Both the position numbers and the translations under genes were made by a program. Of a stretch of 64,000 nt of DNA, positions 53,498 through 64,000 are shown piece by piece. The notes beneath the pieces were generated by a model. The model searched no databases, was not told where the DNA came from, and worked only from the letters and a program-made list of their open reading frames with translations. Each line of letters starts with the position of its first letter. Position 1 is the first letter of the stretch. Source of the stretch: Sciurus carolinensis. Its lineage: Eukaryota; Chordata; Mammalia; Rodentia; Sciuridae. The DNA lies in NCBI RefSeq assembly GCF_902686445.1, contig NC_062217.1, forward strand, positions 170,123,598 through 170,187,597. The letters are read 5' to 3'.

Positions 53498-54937
53498 TTT
53501 ACTATTTAAATGATTTGAACTCATTCATTTAAAATGTGTGCAAAGAACTGAAGAAAACCATGCATAAGGAGCTAGGTGGAAGCATCAGAGTGATGATTCA
53601 CCAAGAGGGAAGTTATGGGAAAGACCCAAAAGGAAGCTCTGGAGTTGAAAAGTACAGAGACTGAAGTGAACAGTTTACTAGAAGGGCTCAGTCACAGATC
53701 CGAGAACAGAAAGAAAAAAGAATGAAGAAAAATGAAGTTTTAAGATCTGTGTGGTTCTAGAAAGCCTAAGTACACATGCAGAGTGGGAAAGCTAGAGGAG
53801 ACTGGGAGGGGCAGGGGCAGAAAAACACTTAAAGAAACAATCACACAAATCTCCCAAATTTGACAAAAACCTTCGCATAGTCAAGAAGCTCAATGAACTT
53901 CAAGTGGATGAATTCAAAACGATTCGCACCTAAACAAATTATAATCAAATTATTGAAAGTCAAAGACAGAGAGGCAGTCTTAGGATCTGTACGATAGAAG
54001 CAATTCTTCACAAAAAAAGATCCTCAAAAGATTAACAGCTGCATTCTCATCAGAAACCATGGAGACCAGGAAACATAGGGTGACATGCTCAAAGTAGCAA
54101 AAGAAAGACTGTCAAACAAAAATTAAATCCAGCAAAATCATCCTTCAAAAAAGGAAGGAGAGGTTAAAATATTCCTGGGTAAGCAAAAACTGAGAGATTT
54201 TGTTGCTAGCAGACCTCAGAAGAAATACTAAAAGAAGTGCTTAATGTTAAAATGAAGGGCACTAGACAGTGACTTGAATCCATTTAAAGAAGTAAAGAAC
54301 AACAGTAAAGGTAATTTCTTAGGTAAGTATAAAAGACAATATTAATATATTTTTTTGTTTGCAATTATTTTATGACTTAAAAGAAAACATCATAAAACAA
54401 TGTTTATAAATTTGTGTTAATTGACCTATAATGTATAAAAATGTAACTTGTATACCAATTAACATCACAAAATGGGAAAAGAACTATTTAGGCATAGAAT
54501 TTTTATATAATATTGAAATTACATTGGCATTAATCTGAATGACTCAGTTAAAGTGTTAATTACAACCCTGGAGCAAGCACTAAGAAAATAACTGAAAGAC
54601 AGGGTGTGTGAAAGAACTGCCAATGGAACTAAAATAATATATGAGACTACTTAAAATAGAAAGGAATAGAGGAAGAAGGAGTAGAGGAAGAAAAAAGATG
54701 TCAGACATATATGAAGTAAACAGACAATGGCAGACACAAAACTTACTAGTAATTATATTAAAATGGAATGGATTAAATGTTCCAACTAAAGGGCAGATAT
54801 TAGCAGCATGAAAAATGATTCAATGATGTACAGTCTATAGGAAGTACATTTTAGATTAAAATATACAAATAGGTTGAAAGTCGAGGGATCAAAAAAGGTA
54901 TACCATGCAAAAAGTAATTTAAGAAAGAACTATACTG

Positions 54938-55230
54938 AAGCCCCTCTACTTATGATGAGTTACATTCTTATAAGCCCATTGCAAGTTGAAAAATCACAAG
55001 TCAAAATGCATTTAATACACCTAACCTACCAATCATCATAGCTTAGCAGCACAGTCACAAGGATTTCTTACCCTGGTGATCATGCAGCTACTTGGGAGCC
55101 GTGGCTCACTGCTGTTGCCCAGAACTGTGAGAGAGATTGCACTGCATATTGCTAGCTTGGGAAAAGATCAAAATTCTAAGTTTGAAGTATAGTTCTACTG
55201 AATGTGTATTACTTTCACACCATCATAAAG
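54938..55230 (+). mobile_element. Tigger-type transposon inside the old L1
   Basis: 'cccctctacttatgatgagttacatt', 'aaaatgcatttaatacacctaacctacc', 'gaaaagatcaaaattc' and 'actttcacaccatcataaag' match the two halves of a TcMar-Tigger element with a central deletion. L1 sequence resumes on either side. Confidence 0.7.
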
Positions 55231-56572
55231 AGAAAAAAAAATCCACAAACTAAAACATTAACCAGAGACTGTACTAATATTAGAGAAAATAGACTTTTAG
55301 AAAATAATTTTTATTAAAGACAAATAAAGATATTTTATAACAACTAAGGCGTGAAGGTAGCAAGAAGATTTAGCAATAATAAACATATATGCACCTAACA
55401 AAGAGTTCCAAAGGCATGCTACAAAGACTGATAGAATTGAAGGGAGAAATAGATGAATTCAACAGTAATACTTGGAGGCCTCAATTTCTCACTTTCATTA
55501 ATAGACAAAAAGACAAAAGATAAACAAGGACATAAAAATTTGAGTAATGCTTTATACCAACTAGATCTCAAAGACATTTATAGAATACTACACTCAACAG
55601 CAGAATACTCATTCTCATGTACGCATGGGACATTCTCCTGGACAGACCCCATATATTTGCACATAAAACTACTCTCGGTTATTTTACAAGAGCTGATATT
55701 ATATAAAGTATGTTCTTCAACTAAAATGGAATGAAATTGGAAATCAATTATGGAAGGAAATTGGAATATTCACAAGTATGCAGAAATTAAATAACACTTC
55801 TAGATAATGAATGAATTAAAGCAGAAGTCACAAGAGAAATTAGGAAATCCTTTGAATCAGTTAAAAAACTCCAACCCCACAGTACATCAAAAACAATGCT
55901 AGAAACTAGAAAAAGGAGAGCAATTAAATCCAAAGCTACCAAAGGAAGAAAATAATAAAAATTGGAAAGAAAGAAATAAAATAGAGATTAGAAGATTGAC
56001 AAAACCGACAAATAAATCCAATGACCAGCCTCAGACTGACCAGGAAAAAAAGAGAGAATACATTTGAATAATTAAAATCAGAGGTGAAAGAAGGGACAAT
56101 ACTACCAAATAAGAAGGATGACAAGGGAGTCCTGTGAGCATTTGTATTCCTAGAAATAAAAAATATGAATAGAAGCAAAAAGATTAAATTGGTCATTTAA
56201 AAACTTTCTACAAAGAAAAGCTCAGGACCAAACGGCTTCACTGCTAAATCCTCTCAAAGAATAAAGAGGAATCAGCACCAAACTTTGACTATGTCTTCCA
56301 AACAGGACCACTCCCCTCCTCATTCTAGAAGCCAGTAGTACACAGACACCAACCCAGAGAAAAGAAAGCCCAAATCTCTTATGAATAGAGAGGGGGGAAA
56401 AGTCCACAAAATTCTAGTAAGCCAGATCTAGCAACACATGAAAAGGATCACACACCATGACTAGGTGGGATTTACCCAAGAATGCAGTTTGGAAGTAAAT
56501 CCTAATGTACTATACCATATTCACGGAATACAGGGGAAAACCCACCAGGTTATCTCAATAGACTTCAGGAGA

Positions 56573-56700
56573 ATCTGTGTCCAGCTCCTAACTCTGTTGC
56601 TCTCTGTGGTGTTATCTTGAGCAAATGGCTTGGCGTTCTAAGCCTTAGATTCCTCAATGGTAAAGGATCAAACTGGTTAACATGATCAGCATAATCGATA
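56573..56700 (+). mobile_element. MIR SINE
   Basis: 'gctcctaactctgttgctctctgtggtgttatcttgagcaaatggcttggcgttctaagccttagattcctca' is MIR from its tRNA-derived part into the core. Confidence 0.65.
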
Positions 56701-57029
56701 AAAGTTAATGTTTCTTATTAGGTGAGGAGTGGAGTTAGTTACATGTATGTGCATCTAACCCCAGTCTGGGGTTGAGACTTGGGGACATGCATGAAGCCTC
56801 CTGGCACATGGTAGATGCTCAGTGGATGCCAGTCCTTCCTTTCTTCCCTTGATGTGTTTCTTGTGCCTCTGGAATGATCTGGATGTGACTCATTACTGTG
56901 CATCTTGTTGTGCCCTGAATACTCTGTTGAACTCACTTATAAACTTCTTTGTGGAAGAGGGTCTGTCTTATGCCTCTGTTGGGCTTACCACAGATTACGT
57001 GCATAGTAGTTGCATAAGATTTGCTTGTG

Positions 57030-57290
57030 GATGATGATATATAATGGGGAGGTGGGGATGAGAGAAGACTGGAGGAACTTTACGTAGAGGGAAATGAGGG
57101 GGTTATGGAAAACGGTGGAATGAGACAGACATCATTACCTATGGACCTGTATGATTGCACAAATGGTATGAATCTACATCGTGCACAACCATAGAAACGA
57201 AAAGATGTACCCCATTTGTGTACAATGAATTAAAATGCAGTCTGTAAAAAAAATAATAATTAAAAAATAAATAAAATCACTTGTAAAAAA
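57030..57290 (+). mobile_element. 5'-truncated squirrel L1 3' end
   Basis: 'gtatgattgcacaaatggtatgaatctacatcgtgcacaacc' and 'gatgtaccccatttgtgtacaatgaa' correspond to the L1-sense strand of the 3' UTRs of copies A and B. It ends in an A-rich tail (57247-57290). It is a third, diverged subfamily. No ORF2 sequence is present. Confidence 0.75.
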
Positions 57291-59974
57291 AGTTGTGAAC
57301 TTATTAGAATTGGCAATCTACATGACACAATTAATTTTTATTTTATTTCAATTTATAAAGTCATTTGGAAATGTTATCATCTGGCAGCAATGAGCCAGAT
57401 TCATTAGAGGTGCTCTTGGGGTCTCCCTACTAGCACATGATTGGCAGCTACGGTTGTACTGGGGCTCTATGGTGGCACAGCCCTGACTGCATAGTAGGTG
57501 CTTGATAAACTGGTTAAATTCACTGAGGAGCGGGAAAGCGCGGGCTCATTTTTATTGATGAGAGAACAAAGGAAAACACAGAACCTGTTTAAGACATGAG
57601 CGATGTTAGTGTCAGGATGAGCAATGTGTTCTTACCTGCACCAAATGCGCAAAGCAGACTTTCGGAGACAAAAACAAAAGGTTATTTTGAAGGCAATCAA
57701 TTCTGCTTAATTTTAACATGACCACACTTATGCCAAGCGATTAGTGGTTTTCCCTAGCTTCGCAAATGTGATACAGTTAAAATATTTGGCAAATGCTGAT
57801 TTTAGAAGTTAGATGTTGTGCCAACCTTGCTAAATGGCCTAGATATAATTTTTAAACCACCCAACCACTTCACGATTGTTTAAATGAGCCCTAATAGCTG
57901 CTCATCAGATGATATTTTTTTTCTTGAAGGAAAAGAAGATATTTAAACAATGGAAGATAATGTCAGAGATTAAGAAAAAAGGAACACATGTGAGGCATTT
58001 GAAAGGTGGATATATTGGACATTAAAGAAAAATCACTCCTTAGAGGAATCTGCCACCCAACTCCCACGGGGCTGTGTGCAAGGCTCTGAGTGAGTTGCTG
58101 GCCTAGATGGCATGGAAGATGCTCCGTGGGTCGCAGCAACAATGAAGGGTTCCTACTGTTCACCCTGGAATTCCATTTTGACTTTGCCTTTTCATGTCAA
58201 TTAGAGACTCTTTGTTAAAATGATTACATAATTTTCACAGAACTATGTTACTGCAGACTGGAGGATATTAAGCCTCTTAAATGTGACTAATGTACTCACA
58301 AATTCCTGCCCAGAGCACACTTTCTCAAGGGGGCTTTTCACACACCATCTTTTTAAAGTATAGCAGAGAGAGATGCAAATGCCCAAGAGATGCAGGAGGC
58401 TTTGGCTGAGTTTATCCCCCGCACACTCCTGGTCGAGGCCTGGGTTGCAGAGTTTGCGGGCACTAACGCTGGCTTTGCCTGGGAACACATCTCCACGCTC
58501 GTCCCTGTCTTGTGATAAGGTTACACTGAATGGGGCTGGCATCCTTCAAGGTTACTGTTCCAGAAAATATTTGCAAATAATTTGACGTGCTGTCAGCTAG
58601 CAGGCTGCAGTGAATCCTTATAATTCAACATACTAATGTGGGTTTTCAAGCCTTAAGCTATAAATAAGTTGGATATGCAAAAGTTTCTGTAATGTTTATT
58701 TAATAACAATATTTTAAAAATAAATCTTGATTATTCCATCGCGCTCCAATGGAAGTCTTCCACTCTGACGGTTGTCTGTGACCTCGGGCGCTTCCTCCCT
58801 TCCTTTGTCTCATTTGATACCACTGAAGAAACACTCTTGCTTTTCTTTTCAGGCCTTTGCAGGATGCCTGTGCCTACTTGCTCCCCATCCAAGTCTTGGG
58901 CTGTGAAATGACTGAACTCAATTCAAGTTGAATAATCCCAGTGGGATGGAGTCCCTACGTGGGGCCTAGGCTGGGGCCACAGGGAAACGAAAGGGGCTCG
59001 CTGGGCATGGGAAGCCGCGGGCCAGCCGGAGCCCTAGGCTCAGAAAAGGCTGGCAGGGCCCTGGCACAAAATCAGTGCCCCTGGCTTTAGTAGAACATGG
59101 AGGGGGCAACTGACCAGCTTGTGGAGCAGGGGCCCTGTGGGGTCCTCTGCAGATTGTACTGCCCAGGATTCCACCAGGCACGGTGGGGAGCAGCCAGGTG
59201 GGAGGCCTGATGTCGGGGCCATGGTGACTGTGGCCCACGAGGGCAAGACAGATTGCAGTGGCAGTTCTCCCGCTGTTACTTCTTTGGAATGAGGTCATTT
59301 CAAGTCTGGGCCAGCTGAGTGTCTTGTGTGGCTCTGGGCACTCCTGAAGCTGCTGTTCAGCTGACTGCTAAGGTCAGAGTTCCAGTGAACCAGACCCTGG
59401 AGGACTGAAGGGCATCTGTCAAGCTGGGGCCCTTCTGAGTGTCCCTGAAGTCCGTGGCTACACATGCTTCCTTGGGGTGCTGCAGCCAGTTCTGAGGAAG
59501 CCTGGTGACTGAATGGAAGGACGCCGAAGGACGTCCTGCTTAAGTGGCAAGCACTTGCCCCCTGACCCACATTCGCATCGGGCTGAGTGGGGATGCTGAG
59601 GGGCAGGAGGCAGGAGGTGGGGTGACTTCCTGGCTTCACTCCATCCCCCCCACCCCCACACTTCTCTCCGGGGCCGCTTGTTCTCAGCCAAGACAGGTCC
59701 TGCCTTCTGGGCATGTGCAGAGGCAGGGTGCTAGGGACAGCTGGAGCCGAGGGCATCAGCAGCCACCTCCTTGCCAGGAGGCATAGCTTCTCAAGGAGCT
59801 GCACCGTTTAAAAAATTAAGGACCTTCATGGAGATAATTCTCGCACCACAGGATTTGGATTTGCGCATTTAAGGAGTCAGGTGACTTCAGCACATTGTTC
59901 TTTAGGGTGTTTGCAAAGGTGTGTCTCCTCCATGGCTATGGGTTTCAAGGCATGTCACCAGCCTTCAAAGAGAC
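57291..59974. other. Repeat-poor stretch; candidate conserved non-coding DNA at 57.3-58.8 kb
   Basis: From 57300 to 58760 no repeat is recognised and the sequence is AT-rich, with words such as AGATATTTAAACAATGG, TGATTACATAATTTT and ATTTGCAAATAATTTGA. 58853 follows a strong acceptor-like site (CTTTTCTTTTCAG), but no donor or frame supports an exon. 58960-59800 is GC-rich with chance frames up to 169 codons. Confidence 0.4.
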
Positions 59975-60130
59975 CCTGGTCCCTTGCACTCTTCCGTGGG
60001 TGCATCCTCACGAATCGCCTTCCTGTTCCTCCAGATCTGCCTTTTCTTACCCTACGTGTACTTGGAATCACGCAGGGGGTCTTTTGGGACAGTTTTTCCA
60101 CTCAGCCCGGCGTTCTCTAGGCTCATTCTG
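59975..60130 (-). mobile_element. Old L1 3' end fragment
   Basis: 'ctgccttttcttaccctacgtgtacttggaatcacgcagggggtcttttgggacag...cactcagcccggcgttctctaggctcattctgtgg' follows the reverse complement of an L1M 3' end ('tttgactattctaggtacctcatataagtggaatcatacagtatttgtctttt'). Confidence 0.5.
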
Positions 60131-62309
60131 TGGTGAACTGCAAGCTCCCAGCCAGCAGGAGCGGTGCTTTTTTGCATACCCCACTCCTACAGTTCCTAGG
60201 AAGCACCTGGTGCACAGTAGGTCTACGACACTGCAGATAGTAGTAGCTACGGGGCCTCTGTGGTCCTGGACTTGCCAGCTGCAGGCTCGGCTTCCTCCCG
60301 CTCGGCCGCAGGGTCCCGATCTTATCTGCACCCAGAGGGAGATTGCCTCTGCTTCATGGAGACTTAAAAGACTCAGAGATTTGTAAATGAGTTTGGTAAA
60401 TCCTATTGTGGCATCTACATTTAGGGAAATGTGGTGGTGAGCACAGGTAAGGACTATGAAATTCTTTCAGCCTCTGGGGCTGGAGTGCCCATACTCAGTT
60501 CAGCAGCACAGACAATTTCATCAAGAGTTTACAGGTAAAAGGTTAAATCAGCCTTGAAAATATTTTTGTTGCTTTTCTGGTATACACATTATATTTGGAA
60601 AAAAAATGTACTCATTATGTTATACTCTGCTAACTAGAAATATATCTACAACTATGATTTCTTTTTACATTTTAAATAAGTAGACTGGCTTTTTTTCTCC
60701 TCAAGCAAAGTCATAATTGTATTTATTTTAAATTTATATCCTGTCTGCTTCAAAAAGGAATTTGAGGCAGCTAGGAAAATCATAAGCTATAAAATGAGCA
60801 AGCTCCATTTTATACTAATAAAATAAAAGTTAGGATCTCATCAGTGAAACAACTTCTCTTTGTGCTGTACTGTGTGCAAATATTTGGATTACTAAAGTGA
60901 ATTTATGAAGCAATTACTTTTAATGCTATAAGAGGAAATTAAGTACTCATTGATTCTTGATTTATAAGCTTGAGCTAAAGATCATGAAAAAGCAAATATA
61001 ACTTAATTAAATGTCCCTTGGCTTTGCTACTATTGAGGTCTTCACTCATAAAGTTAGTAAAACAAACCATTCCTAGAACATAAATGTATATTGGTTCTTC
61101 CAGTTGGGAAGGCAAATAATTTACTGGTTAAATATATTCAGCAAAGTTAACCCAAGTGAGAGATTTTCCCAGTGTCCTCCGGGGCTTGAAGAGATAAAAG
61201 CTATTGTAGTTTTAAGGAAACCATTGTCCTGGGAATGATAGGCACTAACTTGCTGTAAAAGGAGTAAACAAAGGGGTGCTTCATTTTTTTTTTCTATTAG
61301 AAAATATATTTTAATATGCTAACAAAATAGACTATAGATCTGTGAGGGAAATGGAGCTTTATAGTCTATTCATTGGCTGTACACTCGTGGTTATTCATTG
61401 CTGACAGTGAACACATTAACCTGGGATAATTTAATTGAATCTTCTAGTAATGTTGCTATTTTTCTACTCTGAAGTGTAAATGATTTTTAAAAATTGGGTT
61501 CTAAAATGTAACACTTCAAGTGATGTACACAGCAAATCAAGGAGCCATGGTGCGAGTCCCCCTTTGTACTCCATGAATTATTGACTAGAAGAGAAAGGAT
61601 AAAGAAGGGGAAAATAAGAGAAAGAGAGACACAGCAGCAGAGGGATGTCAAGTGGAAATAAGACCCATTAGGACTGGGGGGTGGCTCACCGGAAGGAAGC
61701 TCCGTGTCCCACCTCCCCAGCCCTTGGCCCCCACTTACCCACAGTCAGTGCTTGGGTTGCCTGTCTAGCTGGGTAATGGAGGATTTATTCAATAGCATTT
61801 AAAGGAGAATAAACATTATGGGTTTTAGTTTCTAACGGAAAAATCAAGATTTTGAGAGTTTTTCTTTCCACCCTGGGGGCAGTTTAGAATCTCCTCTTCG
61901 GTGGTGCATGGTGGGGCTGGCTTTTGGAGGAGGTAGCACGAGCAGGGAAGGAGAGCGATGGACTCTAGACTCTGGCCAGGAAGTGTCAGGATGCTGGTTA
62001 CGAGAAATGGCCACACTGGCTTTGCGAAGATGAAATCAGGCAGGGCCTGAACTGCAAAGCCACTGTTTCGGAGGCACGGTAGGCGGCCAGCCTTTCTCTT
62101 GGGTGGCTATGTAACTAGGTGGACATGTTTGCCTGGTGGCCAGTTGCAACTGGGGCACTTTTCAGTGGTGGTGATTGTTTTTCTCTCTGCAGGTCCTGTA
62201 ATGGAGGGTGTGATTGACAGCATGCGCTAATCACAGGTACTAACAGGCCCAGATTGGCAGGCTGGGTATGGCAGTGGACTAAGAATGTAAGAAAATCAAT
62301 GTAAGAAGA
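60131..62309. other. Repeat-poor AT-rich stretch; candidate conserved non-coding DNA
   Basis: 60400-61640 shows no recognised repeat, no CpG cluster and no long frame. It is rich in AT-words used by homeodomain, MEF2 and forkhead factors (AACTTAATTAAATG near 61000, GATAATTTAATTGAATC near 61426, TAAACAAAGG near 61266). Such texture is typical of conserved developmental enhancers, but conservation cannot be judged here. 61640-62309 is mixed unique DNA. Confidence 0.4.
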
Positions 62310-62690
62310 TGTCTTAGTCTTTTAGGGCTGCCACAACACGGTACCACAGACCGAGTGGCCTGAGCAATAGATACTATTTTCCTAAATTTCCTGAGGCTAG
62401 ATGTCCAAGATCAGGGTGTCTGCAGGGTTGGTTTTCCTGATGCCTCTCTTGGCTTAAAGACACTGCCTTCTGCCTGTGTCTTTATGTGGTCATTCCTCTG
62501 AGTGTGACTGTGTCTTAATCCCCTCTTCTTCTAAGAACATGAGTTTGTGTTGGATTAAGGTCCATCCTAATGACCTCATTGTAATTTAATTCCCTCTTTA
62601 AAGACTCCATCTCCCAATGTAGTCATATTCCAAGAGTTAGGCTTGGAACTTCAACATGAATTTGTTGGGGGAGATGGCAAGACAAATAAG
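62310..62690 (-). mobile_element. MLT1 solo LTR
   Basis: 'agggctgccacaacacggtaccacagaccgagtggc', 'ctagatgtccaagatcagggtgtctgcagggttggttt', 'tcttctaagaacatgagtttgtgttggattaagg' and 'cttcaacatgaatttgttggggg' are the reverse complement of MLT1 from end to start. It is nearly complete. Confidence 0.85.
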
Positions 62691-63500
62691 TACAAACAAA
62701 AGACAAAACTGAGGTAGACACGCACAGATGGATCAATGAAAAAGGAACTGAGTGCCCAAGTCCCATCTTTCTTACAATCTGTGTTTTGTCCATTTTGACA
62801 GTGGTGTGCTGGTAAATGCTGGAATCAGCTCTCTGAGAAACAAGAAATTTGACTGGTAGTGCTTACTGATTTCCATGGTGTGACTGCCCCCTGTGTGGCC
62901 CATGTCAATCCACTAGCATGGCTTCCTCGAGTGTGGGATTGAGGCTCCCCTGTACAATCAGCTCTCCGGCAGCTGTCTCTAGAATGTCACTGGTTTCAGA
63001 GATTAAGACCAGAAGAGTAAAGGGGAAGAAATGAAAGCTCAGTTTTGGCAATTTCAAAGCTATCTCTATAAGGCTTGATAATAGGCAGAGGTTCAAAAAT
63101 GTTAATTAAAATAAATTATCTATAATTTTGTGATTTTGTTCTTATTTTATCATAAAAAGTAAGTTTAGAGAAGTGGGGAGAGCAGGGACCTGGTGAAAGG
63201 AGATAATGACATAAAAAGTGTTGGAGGTGCTCCTCTTCCTGCAACGTGGCAGCCTCCGGACCCAGAGACACACACCTGGGCACATACCTTCTAGAGTCTC
63301 AGGGCCCTGATGAGTTGGTAAGGACCATTCAGAGTCCAACTCAGAGAAAGCAGAAACGGAGACAAGAAAAGGTGCCCAGAAGCAGGGTGATTCCCTGAGA
63401 GTAACCTTGAATTTTGATTCTCACAGTCCCATGGAAACAGAGAACCAGCTCAAGCTCCGCCCCAGCTCTCGGTGCGCAAGGACAACCCCTTCTGGAGCTC
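62691..63500. other. Unique sequence, nothing recognised
   Basis: No gene or repeat recognised. A CTCF-like reverse core (TGCCCCCTGTGTGG) lies at 62885-62898 but is off consensus by one inserted base. Confidence 0.4.
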
Positions 63501-63504
63501 TGGA

Positions 63505-63716
63505 GCTGTTGCTTCGTAACTGGGCTGACTTCGCTACCCAGGGGACTTCGGCAGTGTCAGAAGACATTTTTGAATGTCATGGCCGGAGAGGTACTGCCGG
63601 ACTCTAATAGGCTGAGACCAAGGATGCTTCTCAGCCTTCAATACAGGACATCCTCTCTCAGCATAGAACCATCTGGTTCACATGGCCAGCAATGGCCAGA
63701 TTGAGAGATCCTGCTC
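63505..63716 (+). mobile_element. MER20 (hAT-Charlie) DNA transposon
   Basis: 'cccaggggacttcggcagtgtcagaagacatttttgaatgtcatggccgg', 'accaaggatgcttctcagc', 'atacaggaca' and 'ccagcaatggccagattgagagatcctgctct' follow the MER20 consensus from near the 5' end to the 3' terminus. It is non-autonomous and about 210 bp long, as usual. Some MER20 copies act as hormone-responsive enhancers in placental mammals. Confidence 0.75.
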
Positions 63717-64000
63717 TAAAGCCGTCAGTACGAGAGTGATCTAGAAATTAGAGGTGGTTACCTTTCTCTCAACACCCCTCCACAAAATTATGTCTTTGAA
63801 CAAAATTTTTCTGGGGCTGATGTGCCTCCATAGGAACTCAGGAGCCCAAGTTCCCAAAGCAGACCTGCAGCTCAGATTTACTCTGAGGCTAATTATTCTC
63901 ATGTGGCTCAGGCTGATTTAAAATAGTCCCAGGCTGGTTGTCCTCCTCATTGTTTGACAGACACAAGCCATCTCAATCCTCTCTGGGAAAATCCATCCTC
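63717..64000. other. Unique sequence to window end
   Basis: No gene, RNA or repeat is recognised in the last 284 bases. Confidence 0.4.

Larger units (their letters stand above)
53055..56572 (+). mobile_element. Long decayed L1 (5' UTR, ORF1, ORF2 start)
   Basis: Blocks follow an old L1 5' UTR (53170-53310), ORF1 ('gttgaaaagtacagagactgaa' near 53645, 'agaaagaaaaaagaatgaagaaaaatgaa' near 53708) and a post-ORF1 region (53850-54300). ORF2 endonuclease follows at 54720-55740, and the start of the reverse transcriptase appears near 56215. It ends in an RT block near 56560 ('ttatctcaatagac'). All frames are broken. It contains an ID SINE (53413-53497) and a Tigger fragment (54938-55230). It is unusual in keeping the 5' UTR and losing the 3' half. 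Confidence 0.65.

Noticed and set aside
58853..58960. Exon after a strong acceptor-like CTTTTCTTTTCAG
   Set aside because: No donor of reasonable strength follows within the expected distance and the frame is closed early, so an acceptor match alone is not enough.

Overview
The window is mammalian nuclear DNA, most likely from a squirrel-family rodent (Sciuridae: squirrel, ground squirrel or marmot). The evidence is the repeats. There is a dimeric SINE made of a 7SL-derived B1 half joined to an ID-like half (48283-48505), there are several ID elements, and there are two long LINE-1 copies whose 3' ends match each other and a third fragment at 57030-57290. Mammalian-wide old repeats (L2, MIR, MLT1, Tigger, hAT/MER20, L1M) fill much of the rest. 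No host protein-coding gene could be supported. The longest open frames either lie in repeats or show no family resemblance, so the window reads as an intergenic or large-intron segment.

Layout. 1-28 kb is unique DNA alternating with old L1 fragments, MLT1 LTRs, Tigger and hAT DNA transposons, and L2/MIR remnants. 28.4-40.4 kb is a nested repeat cluster: an old L1M 3' end on the minus strand appears to be split first by a 4.5-kb squirrel L1 (L1-A, 28431-32942) and then by an unclassified GC-rich element with about 35-bp tandem units (33361-34278 plus 40207-40313). That element is itself split by a 5.9-kb squirrel L1 (L1-B, 34296-40189) flanked by a perfect 17-bp target-site duplication. 40.4-52.9 kb is mostly unique with L2, MIR, MLT1 and SINE insertions. 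53.05-56.57 kb is a long, decayed plus-strand L1 with insertions of its own. 57.3-64 kb is largely free of recognisable repeats, and two AT-rich blocks (57.3-58.8 and 60.4-61.6 kb) are the best candidates for conserved non-coding regulatory DNA.

The only apparently intact coding region is the ORF1 of L1-B (38459-39472, 337 codons), an RNA-binding retrotransposon protein. Its ORF2 (endonuclease and reverse transcriptase) is broken by frameshifts and stops, and L1-A has in addition lost about 1.74 kb from inside ORF2, so neither copy should be autonomous. The most unusual observations are the roughly 84-bp monomer array in the L1 5' UTR, the telomere-like hexamers and G-rich tract in the L1 3' UTR, and the unclassified element with tandem units and a YY1-like site. 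All family names rest on recall of repeat consensus sequences, not on a database search.
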